A stretch of 64,000 bases of DNA from VAXT01 sp963850415 (lineage in GTDB: Bacteria; Actinomycetota; Thermoleophilia; Gaiellales; Gaiellaceae). A model generated the notes under the pieces. It worked only from the letters and a program-made list of their open reading frames with translations. It searched no databases and was not told the origin of the DNA. Location of the stretch: NCBI GenBank assembly GCA_963850415.1, contig CAWKLE010000004.1, forward strand, positions 496,001 to 560,000, given 5' to 3'. The position numbers were made by a program, and so were the translations under genes. This document shows, piece by piece, positions 1-7,594 of this stretch (positions are counted from its first letter, which is position 1; each line of letters begins with the position of its first letter).

Positions 1-208
1 GAATGCTTGGCAGCGCACTGCGCGGGCCGCCCAGAAGCGGGGCTGCGAGCGCGAGCAGCAACACGCCCGCGACGGCGTTCTTCGCCGTCGTGTAGACGGT
101 CGCGTCCCCGAAGTGCCTGACGGCGTGACCGTTGACGAAGATCGCGACGCCGCTGATCAGCGCCGCGACGAATGCCAGTGCGATGCCGGTCGCCCGGGTC
201 GAGCTCAT
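1..208 (-). CDS. EamA/DMT-family permease, N-terminal fragment
   Basis: The first 69 codons of a membrane protein run off the left edge of the window. The start MSSTRATGIALAFVAALISG is a hydrophobic helix, followed by a segment reading VRRF-like (AVRHFGDATVYTTAKN) and a second helix rich in Ala and Leu, the usual opening of EamA (drug/metabolite transporter) permeases. The ATG at 208 has a strong AGGAGG at 215-220 and overlaps the hypC stop (ATGA), so it is the distal gene of the hydrogenase operon as far as can be seen. Permeases of this family sit beside hyp genes in other actinobacteria; the substrate is unknown. Family call is fairly sure, function is not. Confidence 0.75.
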   Translation of the reverse strand, partial: MSSTRATGIALAFVAALISGVAIFVNGHAVRHFGDATVYTTAKNAVAGVLLLALAAPLLGGPRSALPSI

Positions 209-423
209 TCCAAGCCTCCTTCGGTTCGCAGTGCCAACGCTTCCTCGGCCGCCTTCGGCTCGAGGACCTCGACGGGGATTCCGAGGTGGACGAGCACGTA
301 GTCCCCCGGCTGGATCTCGGGCACGAGTGCGAGCGGGACGACCTTCCCGCAGCCGAGCCGGCCCGTCCTGGCCCCGCCGTCCTCCCAGGCCTCGTCGAGC
401 ACGTCGATCGAGCCGAGGCACAT
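205..423 (-). CDS. hypC: HypC/HybG/HupF-family hydrogenase assembly chaperone
   Basis: This 72-residue protein begins MCLGSIDVLD, the N-terminal MCxG signature of HypC in which Cys2 (exposed after Met removal) holds the Fe(CN)2CO unit with HypD and contacts the hydrogenase large-subunit precursor. A small beta-barrel pattern follows (KVVPLALVPEIQPGDYVLVH), typical of the family, and the length is normal for HypC (70-100). It is translationally coupled to hypA upstream (ATGA at 420-423) and to the permease downstream. HypB, HypD, HypE and HypF are not in the window and must lie elsewhere. Confidence 0.93.
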   Translation of the reverse strand: MCLGSIDVLDEAWEDGGARTGRLGCGKVVPLALVPEIQPGDYVLVHLGIPVEVLEPKAAEEALALRTEGGLE

Positions 424-692
424 CAGGCCGTCTCCTCCAGCTCGACGCTCTCGAGCACGACCCCTTGCGCGTTCGGAGCGGTCGTGTTCTCGTCGAGCAC
501 CGCCTCGACGACGGCGCCCTCGGCGATCGTGCCGCGCGACGAGTCGCGGAAGTGCTCGCGGAAGTGCTCGGGGGTGAAATGCGACAGCGCGCCGAGCCGG
601 ACGGACACCTTCGTCACGCCGGTCGCGCCCTCGGACTCCGCGAGCGTCACGATCCGCGTCATCAGGTCGCGCATCAGCGCCTGCTCGTGCAT
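423..692 (-). CDS. hypA: HypA-like nickel metallochaperone lacking the zinc finger
   Basis: The 89-residue product starts MHEQALMRDL, matching HypA, where Met1-His2-Glu3 forms the nickel site used to load Ni into the [NiFe] precursor. The alpha/beta first domain is present (SVRLGALSHFTPEHFREHF). HypA is normally about 113 residues and carries a structural zinc site made of two CxxC motifs. Here there is not a single cysteine and the zinc-ribbon region is missing, with a direct join from the central strand to the C-terminal strand (VVLESVELEETA). The reading frame is open and overlaps both neighbours, so this looks like a shortened form rather than a broken gene. Family membership is clear; whether it delivers nickel unaided is open. 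Confidence 0.85.
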   Translation of the reverse strand: MHEQALMRDLMTRIVTLAESEGATGVTKVSVRLGALSHFTPEHFREHFRDSSRGTIAEGAVVEAVLDENTTAPNAQGVVLESVELEETA

Positions 693-1138
693 CCCGCCTC
701 CTCCAGCACCAGCTCCACAGCACGCTCGACGCCCTCCTGCGCGGGGCCGCTGAGCTCGGTTCCGGAGCCGAAGACCTCACCCTCGATCCCGAAGACGACG
801 ATCCGCGCAGGCAGCCGGCCGATCGCGCGCGCAAGCTCGATCGTCTCGCCGATCCCGAGCGCGTGGGTCGAGGAGCGGAACTCCCGGCTCGGGAGCGCCT
901 CCGAGCTCGCGTCGAACCGGTGCACCGTGCCCGGCTCCGCCTCGGAGGAGACTGCATCGACGACGAGAGCCGCATCGGCTCCCTCCCAGGCGTCGATCAG
1001 CCGCGTCGGCTCGAGCCCGCAGACGACGACGTCGACCTCGTCCGCTGCGCGTTCCTGCACGCGCCGCGCGACCTCGCGGCCGGCGGCGTCGTCGCCGCGG
1101 TAGGCGTTTCCGATCCCGATGACCACGGTCCGGCTCAC
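674..1138 (-). CDS. hydrogenase maturation endopeptidase (HyaD/HybD/HycI family)
   Basis: The 154-residue protein begins with the GTG at 1138, overlapping the large-subunit stop (GTGA). Its opening VVIGIGNAYRGDDAAGREVA is the family signature GxGNxxxxDDxxG, in which the acidic residues bind the nickel of the large-subunit precursor. A second conserved acidic site is seen in ALVVDAVSS and a His-containing loop in SSTHALGIGE. The enzyme cuts the C-terminal extension after the DPCxxCxxH motif of the large subunit, which here keeps nine extra residues. An upstream in-frame start would add 16 residues with no family similarity and was rejected. The 3' end overlaps hypA by 19 bases. Confidence 0.93.
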   Translation of the reverse strand: MSRTVVIGIGNAYRGDDAAGREVARRVQERAADEVDVVVCGLEPTRLIDAWEGADAALVVDAVSSEAEPGTVHRFDASSEALPSREFRSSTHALGIGETIELARAIGRLPARIVVFGIEGEVFGSGTELSGPAQEGVERAVELVLEEAGCTSRR

Positions 1139-2433
1139 TCGCGCACGATCTCCAGGTCGAGAAAGTGCGTGGCGCAGGAGATGCACGGGTCGAAGTTGCG
1201 GATCGCCTGCTCGCAGACATGACGGAGGTCGTCGTCGGAGAGCTCGTGGTAGCGCTCGACGACCTGGCGCAGGTCCTCCTCGATCGCGAGCTGGTTCTGA
1301 GAGGTGGGCGGGACGATCTTCGCGTCCAGGATCGTGCCGTCGGCGTCGAGCTCGTAGCGGTGGTAGAGAAGCCCGCGCGGCGCCTCGGTCGCGCCGTGGC
1401 CGACCCCGGCGCGTGGCTCGACCTTCGCTGCCGGCTCGTCCGGCTCCTCGTACTCGCCGATCAGCCGGAGCGCCTCGTCACAGGCGTAGACGAGCTCGAC
1501 GCTGCGGACGACGATGCTGCGGAACGCGTCGCGGCAGGGAACCTCGAGGCCCACCTCGGCGGCGGCCTCGCGTGCGAGCGGCGAGAGCCGGTCGGCGCTG
1601 AGCGCGTAGCGTGCGAGCGGGCCGCAGAGATACGTGCTTCCGTCCGTGCGACGGGAATGGAGCGCGTTCGAGCGCTCGACGTGCTCCTCGAAGAAGTGCT
1701 GCTCGTACTCATCGACGCCGACGTCGAGCCCCCGGTCGGAGACGACGCGCCCGCTCTCGATCGCGTAGGCACCCGGCTCGGCGAGGGCGACGAGCTCGCA
1801 CTCGACGGCACGCTCCGGAAACTCGAAGCCGGCGGTCCAGCGAACCGTCTCCAGCGCGGCTTCGCGCGCCCGCTCGAGCGGCTCGACGAGCTCCTGCAGC
1901 TCACGCTTCCTGGGCGCTCGGTAGAAGCCGCCGACCTTCACGTTCACGGGATGGATCTCGCGGCCCCCGATGACGATCATCAGCTCGTTGCCCGTCTTCT
2001 TCAGGGACAGACCCCGCTGGACGATGTCGGCGTGCTCGCGCGCCATCTCCACGGCCCCGGCGTAGCCCAGGAAATCGGGCGCATGGAGCATGTAGACGTG
2101 CAGCGCGTGGCTCTCGATCCACTCGCCGCAGTACAGGAGCCGCCGCAGGATCCGGATCGGCTCGCTCACCTCGACGCCGCAGAGATCCTCCATCGCGTTG
2201 ATGGAGCTCATCTGGTAGGCGACCGGGCAGATGCCGCAGATCCGCGAGGTGATGTCCGGGGCCTCCAGGAAGGAGCGTCCGCGCAGGAGCGCCTCGAAGA
2301 AGCGCGGCGGCTCGAAGATCCGCAGCTCGACCTCGTCGACCCGGCCGTCGACGATCCGGACCGACATCGCTCCTTCGCCCTCCACCCTGGCGAGGTAGTC
2401 AGTCTTGATCGTTCGGCGCGTCGGCGTGCTCAC
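1135..2433 (-). CDS. hyhL: [NiFe]-hydrogenase large subunit, group 3b type
   Basis: This 432-residue catalytic subunit carries both active-site motifs. The N-terminal L1 motif is RICGIC at residues 64-69 and the C-terminal L2 motif is DPCISCATH at 415-423, supplying the four cysteines for Ni-Fe. Nine residues (FLDLEIVRE) follow the L2 His and are the expected substrate of the protease encoded next. The gene set (HyhB, HyhG, HyhS, HyhL) is that of cytosolic NAD(P)-linked group 3b enzymes, also called sulfhydrogenases because some reduce sulfur or polysulfide. The GTG start at 2433 follows GGAGGAAG. The gene overlaps the small subunit by 35 bases, an unusually long overlap that suggests coupled translation. 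Confidence 0.95.
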   Translation of the reverse strand: MSTPTRRTIKTDYLARVEGEGAMSVRIVDGRVDEVELRIFEPPRFFEALLRGRSFLEAPDITSRICGICPVAYQMSSINAMEDLCGVEVSEPIRILRRLLYCGEWIESHALHVYMLHAPDFLGYAGAVEMAREHADIVQRGLSLKKTGNELMIVIGGREIHPVNVKVGGFYRAPRKRELQELVEPLERAREAALETVRWTAGFEFPERAVECELVALAEPGAYAIESGRVVSDRGLDVGVDEYEQHFFEEHVERSNALHSRRTDGSTYLCGPLARYALSADRLSPLAREAAAEVGLEVPCRDAFRSIVVRSVELVYACDEALRLIGEYEEPDEPAAKVEPRAGVGHGATEAPRGLLYHRYELDADGTILDAKIVPPTSQNQLAIEEDLRQVVERYHELSDDDLRHVCEQAIRNFDPCISCATHFLDLEIVRE

Positions 2434-3181
2434 GCTTCCTCCGGAAGGCTTCCACGTTGAAGGTCGATAGCGCCCGCTGAAGGCCTTGCTCGTCGACGCC
2501 GAGCTCCCGCCACCAGGCCTCGAGGGACGCCATGTTCGGGGTCTCGGCGGGGCCGAAGCAACCGAAGCAGCCCCGGTTGTACGCGGGGCAGATCGCGCCG
2601 CAGCCGGCCTGGGTGACCGGCCCGAGGCACGGAATGCCGTGCGAGACCATCACGCACGGGATGCCCCGGCTCTTGCACTCGACGCAGACGGAATGGGTGG
2701 CGATGTTGGGGCGGCGTCGGTGCAGCATCGCCGAGACGAGCTCGACCAGCTGCTGCTTGTTGATCGGGCAGCCGCGGAGCTCGAAGTCGACGTCGACATG
2801 GTCGGCGATCGCCGTCGAGGTGGCGAGCGTGGAGATGTACTCCGGGCTCGCGTACACGGCGGCTACGTAGTCCTCGATCTGCGCGTAGTTGCGGAGCGCC
2901 TGGATCCCGCCGGCGGTCGCGCAGGCCCCGATCGTGACCAGCATCCGCGAGGCGGCGCGCACCTCCTTGATCCGCTCCGCTTCCTCGGGAGTCGTGATCG
3001 AACCCTCGACGAGGGAGACGTCGTACGGCCCCGCGACCGTCGCGCTCGACGCCTCGAGGAAGTGCGCGATCTGGACGCTGGCGGCGATCGCCAGCAGGTC
3101 GTCCTCGACGTCGAGAAGGCTCAGCTGGCAGCCGTCGCAGGAGCTGAACTTCCAGACCGCGAGTGTCGGCCGCTCGTCCAT
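2399..3181 (-). CDS. hyhS: [NiFe]-hydrogenase small subunit, group 3b type
   Basis: The 260-residue electron-transfer subunit has the proximal-cluster motif CDGC at residues 15-18, then GACATAGG and RGCP, and a cysteine-rich C-terminal half (HSVCVECK, QAGCGAICPAY, GCFGCFGP) able to hold the medial and distal Fe-S clusters. It has no twin-arginine signal and no membrane tail, as expected for a cytosolic group 3 enzyme. It sits between the diaphorase-like HyhG (one base apart) and the catalytic subunit, passing electrons between them. Confidence 0.94.
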   Translation of the reverse strand: MDERPTLAVWKFSSCDGCQLSLLDVEDDLLAIAASVQIAHFLEASSATVAGPYDVSLVEGSITTPEEAERIKEVRAASRMLVTIGACATAGGIQALRNYAQIEDYVAAVYASPEYISTLATSTAIADHVDVDFELRGCPINKQQLVELVSAMLHRRRPNIATHSVCVECKSRGIPCVMVSHGIPCLGPVTQAGCGAICPAYNRGCFGCFGPAETPNMASLEAWWRELGVDEQGLQRALSTFNVEAFRRKREHADAPNDQD

Positions 3182-3182
3182 C

Positions 3183-4025
3183 TCAGAGCTCCCTCACCGC
3201 GAGCCACCCGCTGACCTGCTCCCAGGAGAAGACGGCCCCGTCGCGACAGATGAGGAACGGCCCCAGCTGACAGTGCCCGCAGTGACCGATGCCGCAGCTC
3301 ATGCTGCGCTCGAGCGAGACGTACGTGCAGTCCGCCGTCACGCCACGCTCGAGGAGCGCGGACACGCTGACCCGCATCATCACCTCGGGCCCGCAGACGA
3401 GCGCAACAGCGGAATCGGGGTCGAACGTCATGTCCGTCAGCAGGTCGGAGACGAAGCCGACGCGGTCCAGCCACGAGCGAGTGCCTGCGTCAACCGTCAG
3501 ATGGACCTCGAGGCCGTCCTCGCGCCACGCCTCGAGCTGCTCGGGATAGAGAAGGTCGCCGGGGGTGCGTGCGCCGTAGAGCAGCAGCAGTCGGCCGTAC
3601 GACTCACGGTCGGCCAGCAGAGCCTCGACGGCGGGTCGAAGCGGCGCGAGCCCGAGCCCGCCCGCGAGGACGACGACGTCTGCCCCGGTCGCGTCCTTGA
3701 CCGGCCAGGTCGTCCCGAACGGCCCGCGCACCCCGATCGTTCCGCCGCGCGGCGCGCGACAGAGCTCCGCCGTGACCGCACCGACGTCGCGCACCGTGTG
3801 CACGAGCGAGCCGTCGGCGCCGCGTCCGCTGATGGAGATCGGCGCCTCGCCGACGCCGTACGCCGTGAGCATCGCGAACTGGCCCGGCTCCAGCTCGATC
3901 GGCGCGCCGGCGGACGGGACGAGCTCGAGCGTCCACGTGTCCGCGGTCTCACGCGCTCGGCTCCTGACCACGTAGGGCATCGGCACCATCGGGCCGGGCG
4001 CGATCGAGTGAGGCTCAGCGGCCAC
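3183..4025 (-). CDS. hyhG: hydrogenase FAD/NAD(P)-binding subunit (PyrK/FNR-like)
   Basis: The 280-residue protein has the ferredoxin-NADP reductase fold order: an FAD barrel (VRSRARETADTWTLEL, PGQFAMLTAYGVGEAPISIS), a nucleotide-binding half (VVLAGGLGLAPLRPAVEAL and CGPEVMMRVS), then a [2Fe-2S] motif with cysteines at about 244, 249, 252 and 260 (SCGIGHCGHCQLG), as in the PyrK subunit of dihydroorotate dehydrogenase B. It would exchange electrons between NAD(P)H and the Fe-S chain. The GTG start at 4025 overlaps the preceding gene by 11 bases; a Met at residue 13 is an alternative. The sequence alone does not decide between NADH and NADPH. Confidence 0.92.
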   Translation of the reverse strand: MAAEPHSIAPGPMVPMPYVVRSRARETADTWTLELVPSAGAPIELEPGQFAMLTAYGVGEAPISISGRGADGSLVHTVRDVGAVTAELCRAPRGGTIGVRGPFGTTWPVKDATGADVVVLAGGLGLAPLRPAVEALLADRESYGRLLLLYGARTPGDLLYPEQLEAWREDGLEVHLTVDAGTRSWLDRVGFVSDLLTDMTFDPDSAVALVCGPEVMMRVSVSALLERGVTADCTYVSLERSMSCGIGHCGHCQLGPFLICRDGAVFSWEQVSGWLAVREL

Positions 4026-4482
4026 CGCTGCCTCCGTAGAGATCGGCGAGCCGCAACCGCGTCGCGTTGAGGCGCTCGAGGAGCACCGCGGAGAAGCGCT
4101 GCATCAGCTCGTAGCCGAGGGCCGGATCGTCGTCGCACTTGCCCCTGATGCAGGCGCCGTCGACGGCGACCGCCCGCACGGGCGCAACCGCTCTCGCGTC
4201 GAAGTGCCACACATGGGGCGCGAACAGCCACGACCAGCCGACGACCGAGCCGGCCTCGATCGTCTCGATGGTCAGGGGGCCACGGCCGGGGACGTACAGC
4301 TCTAGGGCGACGCGGCCGCGCCGGACGACGTAGAAGACATCTGCGGGCTCTCCCTCTCGAAAGAGCGTCTCGCCGGCCTCGAACCCGATCGTCCGCGAGC
4401 AACCCGCGAGCTGCTCCGCGTACAGGTCGTCCATGCCGGAGAAGACGGACGACTCCAGCACGAGCCGATCAAGAGTTCTCAT
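4015..4482 (-). CDS. cyclic-nucleotide-binding-domain protein without a DNA-binding domain
   Basis: This 155-residue protein is a single Crp-type effector domain: GETLFREGEPADVFYVVRRG is the classic beta-roll, and the phosphate-binding-cassette region follows (ETIEAGSVVGWSWLFAPHVW). There is no helix-turn-helix after the C-helix, so it is not a Crp/Fnr transcription factor. It overlaps hyhB by 14 bases and hyhG by 11, inside the hydrogenase structural genes, which argues for a tightly linked role in regulating or assembling the enzyme. The cassette does not clearly keep the Arg-Ser/Thr pair of cAMP binders, so the ligand is uncertain. Confidence 0.85.
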   Translation of the reverse strand: MRTLDRLVLESSVFSGMDDLYAEQLAGCSRTIGFEAGETLFREGEPADVFYVVRRGRVALELYVPGRGPLTIETIEAGSVVGWSWLFAPHVWHFDARAVAPVRAVAVDGACIRGKCDDDPALGYELMQRFSAVLLERLNATRLRLADLYGGSGGR

Positions 4483-5608
4483 CGGAGACTCCTTCCTGGC
4501 CGCGGATCGCGGCCGCTTCCTCCGTGATGTCTATCCCGACCGGGCACCACGCGATGCAGCGGCCGCAGCCGACGCAGCCGCTCGTGCCGAACTGGTCGTG
4601 CCACGTGGCGAGCTTGTGGGTCATCCACTGGCGGTAGCGGGAGCGCCCGCTCTGACGGACGCTGCCGCCGTGCACGTAGGCGTGGTCGAGCGAGAAGCAG
4701 CTGTTCCAGACCCGCTCGCGCTCGACCGTCTCTCCGGTCAGGTCGGAGGTGTCCTCCACGCCGACGCAGAAGCAGGTGGGGCAGACGAGCGTGCAGTTGC
4801 CGCACGAGAGGCAGCGGTCGGCGACCTCGTCCCAGCGCTGATGCTCGAGGTTCTGAAGGATGTCCTCCTTCAAGCCTTCGGTGTCGAGTGTCCGGCCCAT
4901 GCTCGCCCGTGCGTTCTCGACGAGCGCATGAGCGGCGTCCCGATCGGTGGCGTCCGCGTCGCCGTGCTCGACCTCTCGCATCACCTCGGCGCCGCGCTCG
5001 CTGCCGATCCGAACGAGGAACCGGTGCTCGCCTTCGAGGAGCTCGGTCAACGCGAGGTCGTACCCGCTCTCCGCCGACGGGCCGGTGCCCATCGAGTCGC
5101 AAAAGCAGAGCCGGCCCGGCTCGGCGCAGTCGACGGCGACGACGAAGATCCCCTCGCGGCGCGCCGCATAGTCATGGTCGACGTACCGGCCACCGGTGAG
5201 CACGCGATCCTGTATCCCGATTGCGGCCAGGTCGCAGCTGCGCGCTCCTAGGAACGCGAACGGCTTGTCGGGCGGCGGCTCCTCCTCGACGTCCGTGACC
5301 TCGCCGTTCCGGCGAGCGCGCCACAGCCGCACACGCGGCGGGAGCAGGAACTGCTTCCACGAGTGCGGCCCGACGGTGAATCCGAAGCGCGCCTCGTCGT
5401 CGCGCGGCTCGACGCGGTACGAGCCGGGGTCGTGGATCTCGGTCCAGCCCGCCGGAAGCTCGTCGGCCGATTCGAGCTCGTCGTAGACGATCGCCCCGTC
5501 CCGGAGCGTCGGGCCGACGACCCGGTAGCCGCGGACCCGAAGCGCGTCGACGAGCTCGTTCAGCCCCTCGAGGGGGATCACGCGCTCGGCTGTCCTCGGC
5601 CCGCTCAT
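4469..5608 (-). CDS. hyhB: hydrogenase beta subunit with two 4Fe-4S clusters
   Basis: This 379-residue protein is the first gene of the hydrogenase operon. Near the C terminus are two ferredoxin-type motifs, CLSCGNCTLVCPTC (Cys 266, 269, 272, 276) and CVGCGRCIAWCP (Cys 345, 348, 351, 355). Upstream are the conserved GARSCDLAAIGIQD and VDCAEPGRLCFCDSMGTGP stretches of group 3b and anaerobic sulfite-reductase-A-like beta subunits. It relays electrons to HyhG. I chose the ATG at 5608 (MSGPRTAERV); 38 further in-frame codons upstream have no family features and run into the divergent promoter region. The start lacks a strong ribosome site. Confidence 0.92.
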   Translation of the reverse strand: MSGPRTAERVIPLEGLNELVDALRVRGYRVVGPTLRDGAIVYDELESADELPAGWTEIHDPGSYRVEPRDDEARFGFTVGPHSWKQFLLPPRVRLWRARRNGEVTDVEEEPPPDKPFAFLGARSCDLAAIGIQDRVLTGGRYVDHDYAARREGIFVVAVDCAEPGRLCFCDSMGTGPSAESGYDLALTELLEGEHRFLVRIGSERGAEVMREVEHGDADATDRDAAHALVENARASMGRTLDTEGLKEDILQNLEHQRWDEVADRCLSCGNCTLVCPTCFCVGVEDTSDLTGETVERERVWNSCFSLDHAYVHGGSVRQSGRSRYRQWMTHKLATWHDQFGTSGCVGCGRCIAWCPVGIDITEEAAAIRGQEGVSDENS

Positions 5609-5699
5609 TCTTGCGAGAATCGTCGCTCGGGAACGCTGCGAGAACCTCGGTGCAGACTCCCACTGTTCATGCGGATTTCCCGCAACGAGAGGAGTGGCA
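5609..5699. promoter_or_regulatory. divergent promoter region between hyhB and the cupin gene
   Basis: The 91 bases separate the diverging hydrogenase operon and cupin gene and must hold both promoters. An 8-base direct repeat, TGCGAGAA, occurs at 5612-5619 and 5637-5644, a possible regulator site. The cupin has a good ribosome site (GAGAGGAG) at 5687-5694. No confident -10/-35 pair could be assigned. Confidence 0.45.
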
Positions 5700-6092
5700 A
5701 TGCTTGGCTGGATCGGCGACATCGAGCGTCAGACGCTCGACAACACGACGTTCCGGACCGTCGTCTTCACGGGCGAGCACACCCAGCTCACCGTGATGAG
5801 CATCGAACCGGGCGACGACATCGGCCGTGAGGCTCATCACGATCGCGACCAGTTCATCCGGATCGAACAGGGAACGGCACGGGTGGAGCTCTCCCGGACC
5901 GAGGAGGCGATCGACGAGACGCACGATGCGGAGGCCGACTGGGCCATCATCGTCCCGGCCGGAGTCTGGCACAACGTCGTCAACACCGGAACCGAGGCGC
6001 TGAAGGTCTACTCGCTCTACTCGCCGCCCGAGCACCCGGACGGCACGGTCCATCGCACGAAGGCGGACGCGGCAGCCGCCGAGCACCACTAG
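5700..6092 (+). CDS. small single-domain cupin protein
   Basis: The 130-residue protein is a cupin: motif 1 is seen as GREAHHDRDQFIRIEQGTA, with two His and a downstream acidic residue, and motif 2 as IIVPAGVWHNVVN. These give a metal site like that of conserved-barrel cupin_2 proteins often linked to sugars or small acids. The ATG at 5700 follows GAGAGGAG at good spacing; the in-frame GTG two codons earlier overlaps that site. It is divergent from the hydrogenase operon. Its TAG stop lies within the first bases of the inverted-repeat element at 6089-6257. Substrate and reaction are unknown. Confidence 0.85.
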   Translation: MLGWIGDIERQTLDNTTFRTVVFTGEHTQLTVMSIEPGDDIGREAHHDRDQFIRIEQGTARVELSRTEEAIDETHDAEADWAIIVPAGVWHNVVNTGTEALKVYSLYSPPEHPDGTVHRTKADAAAAEHH

Positions 6093-6257
6093 GAGGGTTT
6101 GGCGCAAAACCCACTGAGTCGCAGGGCCGCGCTGCTCGCCCCCTCGACGGCGTCCTCAGTCGCCCACGTACCTATGGGTACGCGGGCTCCCTGCGTCCTT
6201 GCGAGGGAACGACCATCGCACCCCTGCGACGAGGAGTTTCACACCAAACCCTCCTAG
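6089..6257. repeat. MITE-like element or structured RNA with 14-bp terminal inverted repeats
   Basis: A 169-base stretch between the cupin and asnA is bounded by perfect inverted repeats CTAGGAGGGTTTGG (6089-6102) and its complement (6244-6257). Pairing continues imperfectly inward (GTCGCAGGG on both arms), and the centre holds a second hairpin around 6162-6187 (GCCCACGTACC against GGGTACGCGGGC). No protein fits inside. Both ends carry CTAG, which could be a target duplication or simply part of the repeat. The left arm supplies the cupin stop codon. It may be a small non-autonomous mobile element or a folded leader RNA for asnA; copy number elsewhere in the genome would decide. Confidence 0.55.
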
Positions 6258-6348
6258 GACAAAACCGCATCGCGCTTGCGCGACCTCCCCGATGCGTGCG
6301 GGCCGCGCGCGTCGGAAGCTGGGTCCGACCACGGACTTGGAGGAACTC

Positions 6349-7482
6349 ATGTCTACGACTGCGAAGGAAGCGGACCTCGCCGGCCCCGGGATCGGCAGCT
6401 ACAACGAGCTCGAGGGCATCCTCCCGGACGACTACCGGCCGCTGATCGACCCCCTCGAGACCATGCGCGCCCTCTACGGGGCGAAGCGCCTGATCGAGGA
6501 CCGGCTGTGCGAGGAGCTCAACCTGACGATGGTGCAGGTCCCGCTGATCGTCGACTCGGCGAGCGGCGTGAACGACTACCTCGACCGTGACGGTTCGCGA
6601 ACTCCGATCCAGTTCCACATCGCGAACGACCACGGGCGAAACCCGATCGACGCGGAGGTCGTCCAGGCGGCGACGAAGTGGAAGCGGATGGCCCTGCGCG
6701 AGTTCGGGCTCGGCCCCGGTGAGGGGCTGCTGACGGACATGCGCGCCGTACGCAAGGACTACTTCCTCGACCACGATCACAGTGCCTACGTCGATCAGTG
6801 GGACTGGGAGCGCGTCGTCACGCCCGAAGAGCGGACGCTCGAGCTCCTGACCGAGGTCGTGCGCGCGATCTGGAAGGTGCTGAAGGAGGCGGAGGCGCAC
6901 GTGCACGAGCTGCATCCCGTGCTCGCCGAGGCGTATCCGCCGCTGCCCGACGAGCTGGCCTTCATGCACGCGGAGGAGATCCTCGACGCCTATCCGGACC
7001 TGCCGCGGAAGCAGCGCGAGACGGAAATCCTGCAGGAGGTGCCCGCGCTCTTCATCTACGGGATCGGCTGGCCGCTCGCCGACGGATACCCCCACGAGCT
7101 GCGGGCCGCTGACTACGACGACTGGTCGACCGAGACCGTCTCGGCAGACGGACGCCCGATGCACGGCCTGAACGGCGACATCCTCGTCTGGAACCCGGTC
7201 ACACGTCGCCGGCACGAGCTCACGTCGATGGGGATCCGCGTCACGAAGGAGGGTCTGAGGCGCCAGCTGGAGCTGTCCGGCCAGCTCGACTTCCTCGAGC
7301 TTCCCTACCACCGGGCGATCATGGCGGACGAGATCCCGCTCTCGATCGGCGGAGGAATCGGCCAGTCCCGGACGATGATGCTCCTGCTTCGCAAGGCGCA
7401 TCTCGGAGAAGTGAGCGTCACGGTCTGGCCGCAGGTGCTCAAAGAGCTGTGCGAGAAGCGCAACATTCACGTTCTCCAGTAG
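6349..7482 (+). CDS. asnA: aspartate--ammonia ligase
   Basis: The 377-residue enzyme makes asparagine from aspartate, ammonia and ATP. It is a class II tRNA-synthetase-like fold. Recognisable AsnA segments are EDRLCEELNLTMVQVPLIVD, GVNDYLDRDGSRTPIQF, VQAATKWKRMALREF, TDMRAVRKDYFLDHDHSAYV and, near the end, IPLSIGGGIGQSRTMMLLL. It is longer than the 330-residue Escherichia coli enzyme because of an insertion around residues 200-270. The ATG at 6349 follows TTGGAGG; longer in-frame starts reach into the upstream inverted-repeat element and were rejected. AsnA is sporadic in actinobacteria, which mostly use AsnB, so acquisition by transfer is possible. Confidence 0.95.
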   Translation: MSTTAKEADLAGPGIGSYNELEGILPDDYRPLIDPLETMRALYGAKRLIEDRLCEELNLTMVQVPLIVDSASGVNDYLDRDGSRTPIQFHIANDHGRNPIDAEVVQAATKWKRMALREFGLGPGEGLLTDMRAVRKDYFLDHDHSAYVDQWDWERVVTPEERTLELLTEVVRAIWKVLKEAEAHVHELHPVLAEAYPPLPDELAFMHAEEILDAYPDLPRKQRETEILQEVPALFIYGIGWPLADGYPHELRAADYDDWSTETVSADGRPMHGLNGDILVWNPVTRRRHELTSMGIRVTKEGLRRQLELSGQLDFLELPYHRAIMADEIPLSIGGGIGQSRTMMLLLRKAHLGEVSVTVWPQVLKELCEKRNIHVLQ

Positions 7483-7594
7483 CGAAGGCGCAGGAGGCTC
7501 GGCCGAGCGGGCCGGGCCTCTGCGCGTAGTTCTCCGAAGGAAGCTCCGAGGAAGCCCCGATGGCCGCAGGGCCGGCCGGCGCCAACCTGAGCCC

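Noticed and set aside
2486..3214. Plus-strand ORFs antisense to the hydrogenase genes
   Set aside because: High GC content keeps opposite frames open; they show no motifs, and the minus-strand genes carry all catalytic signatures.
1135..5608. Assignment as a bidirectional Hox (group 3d) hydrogenase
   Set aside because: There are no HoxE/F/U diaphorase subunits; the HyhB and PyrK-like HyhG subunits fit group 3b.
6199..6348. 50-residue N-terminal extension of AsnA
   Set aside because: It lies in the inverted-repeat element, has no family similarity, and the ATG at 6349 has a good ribosome site and the normal AsnA beginning.
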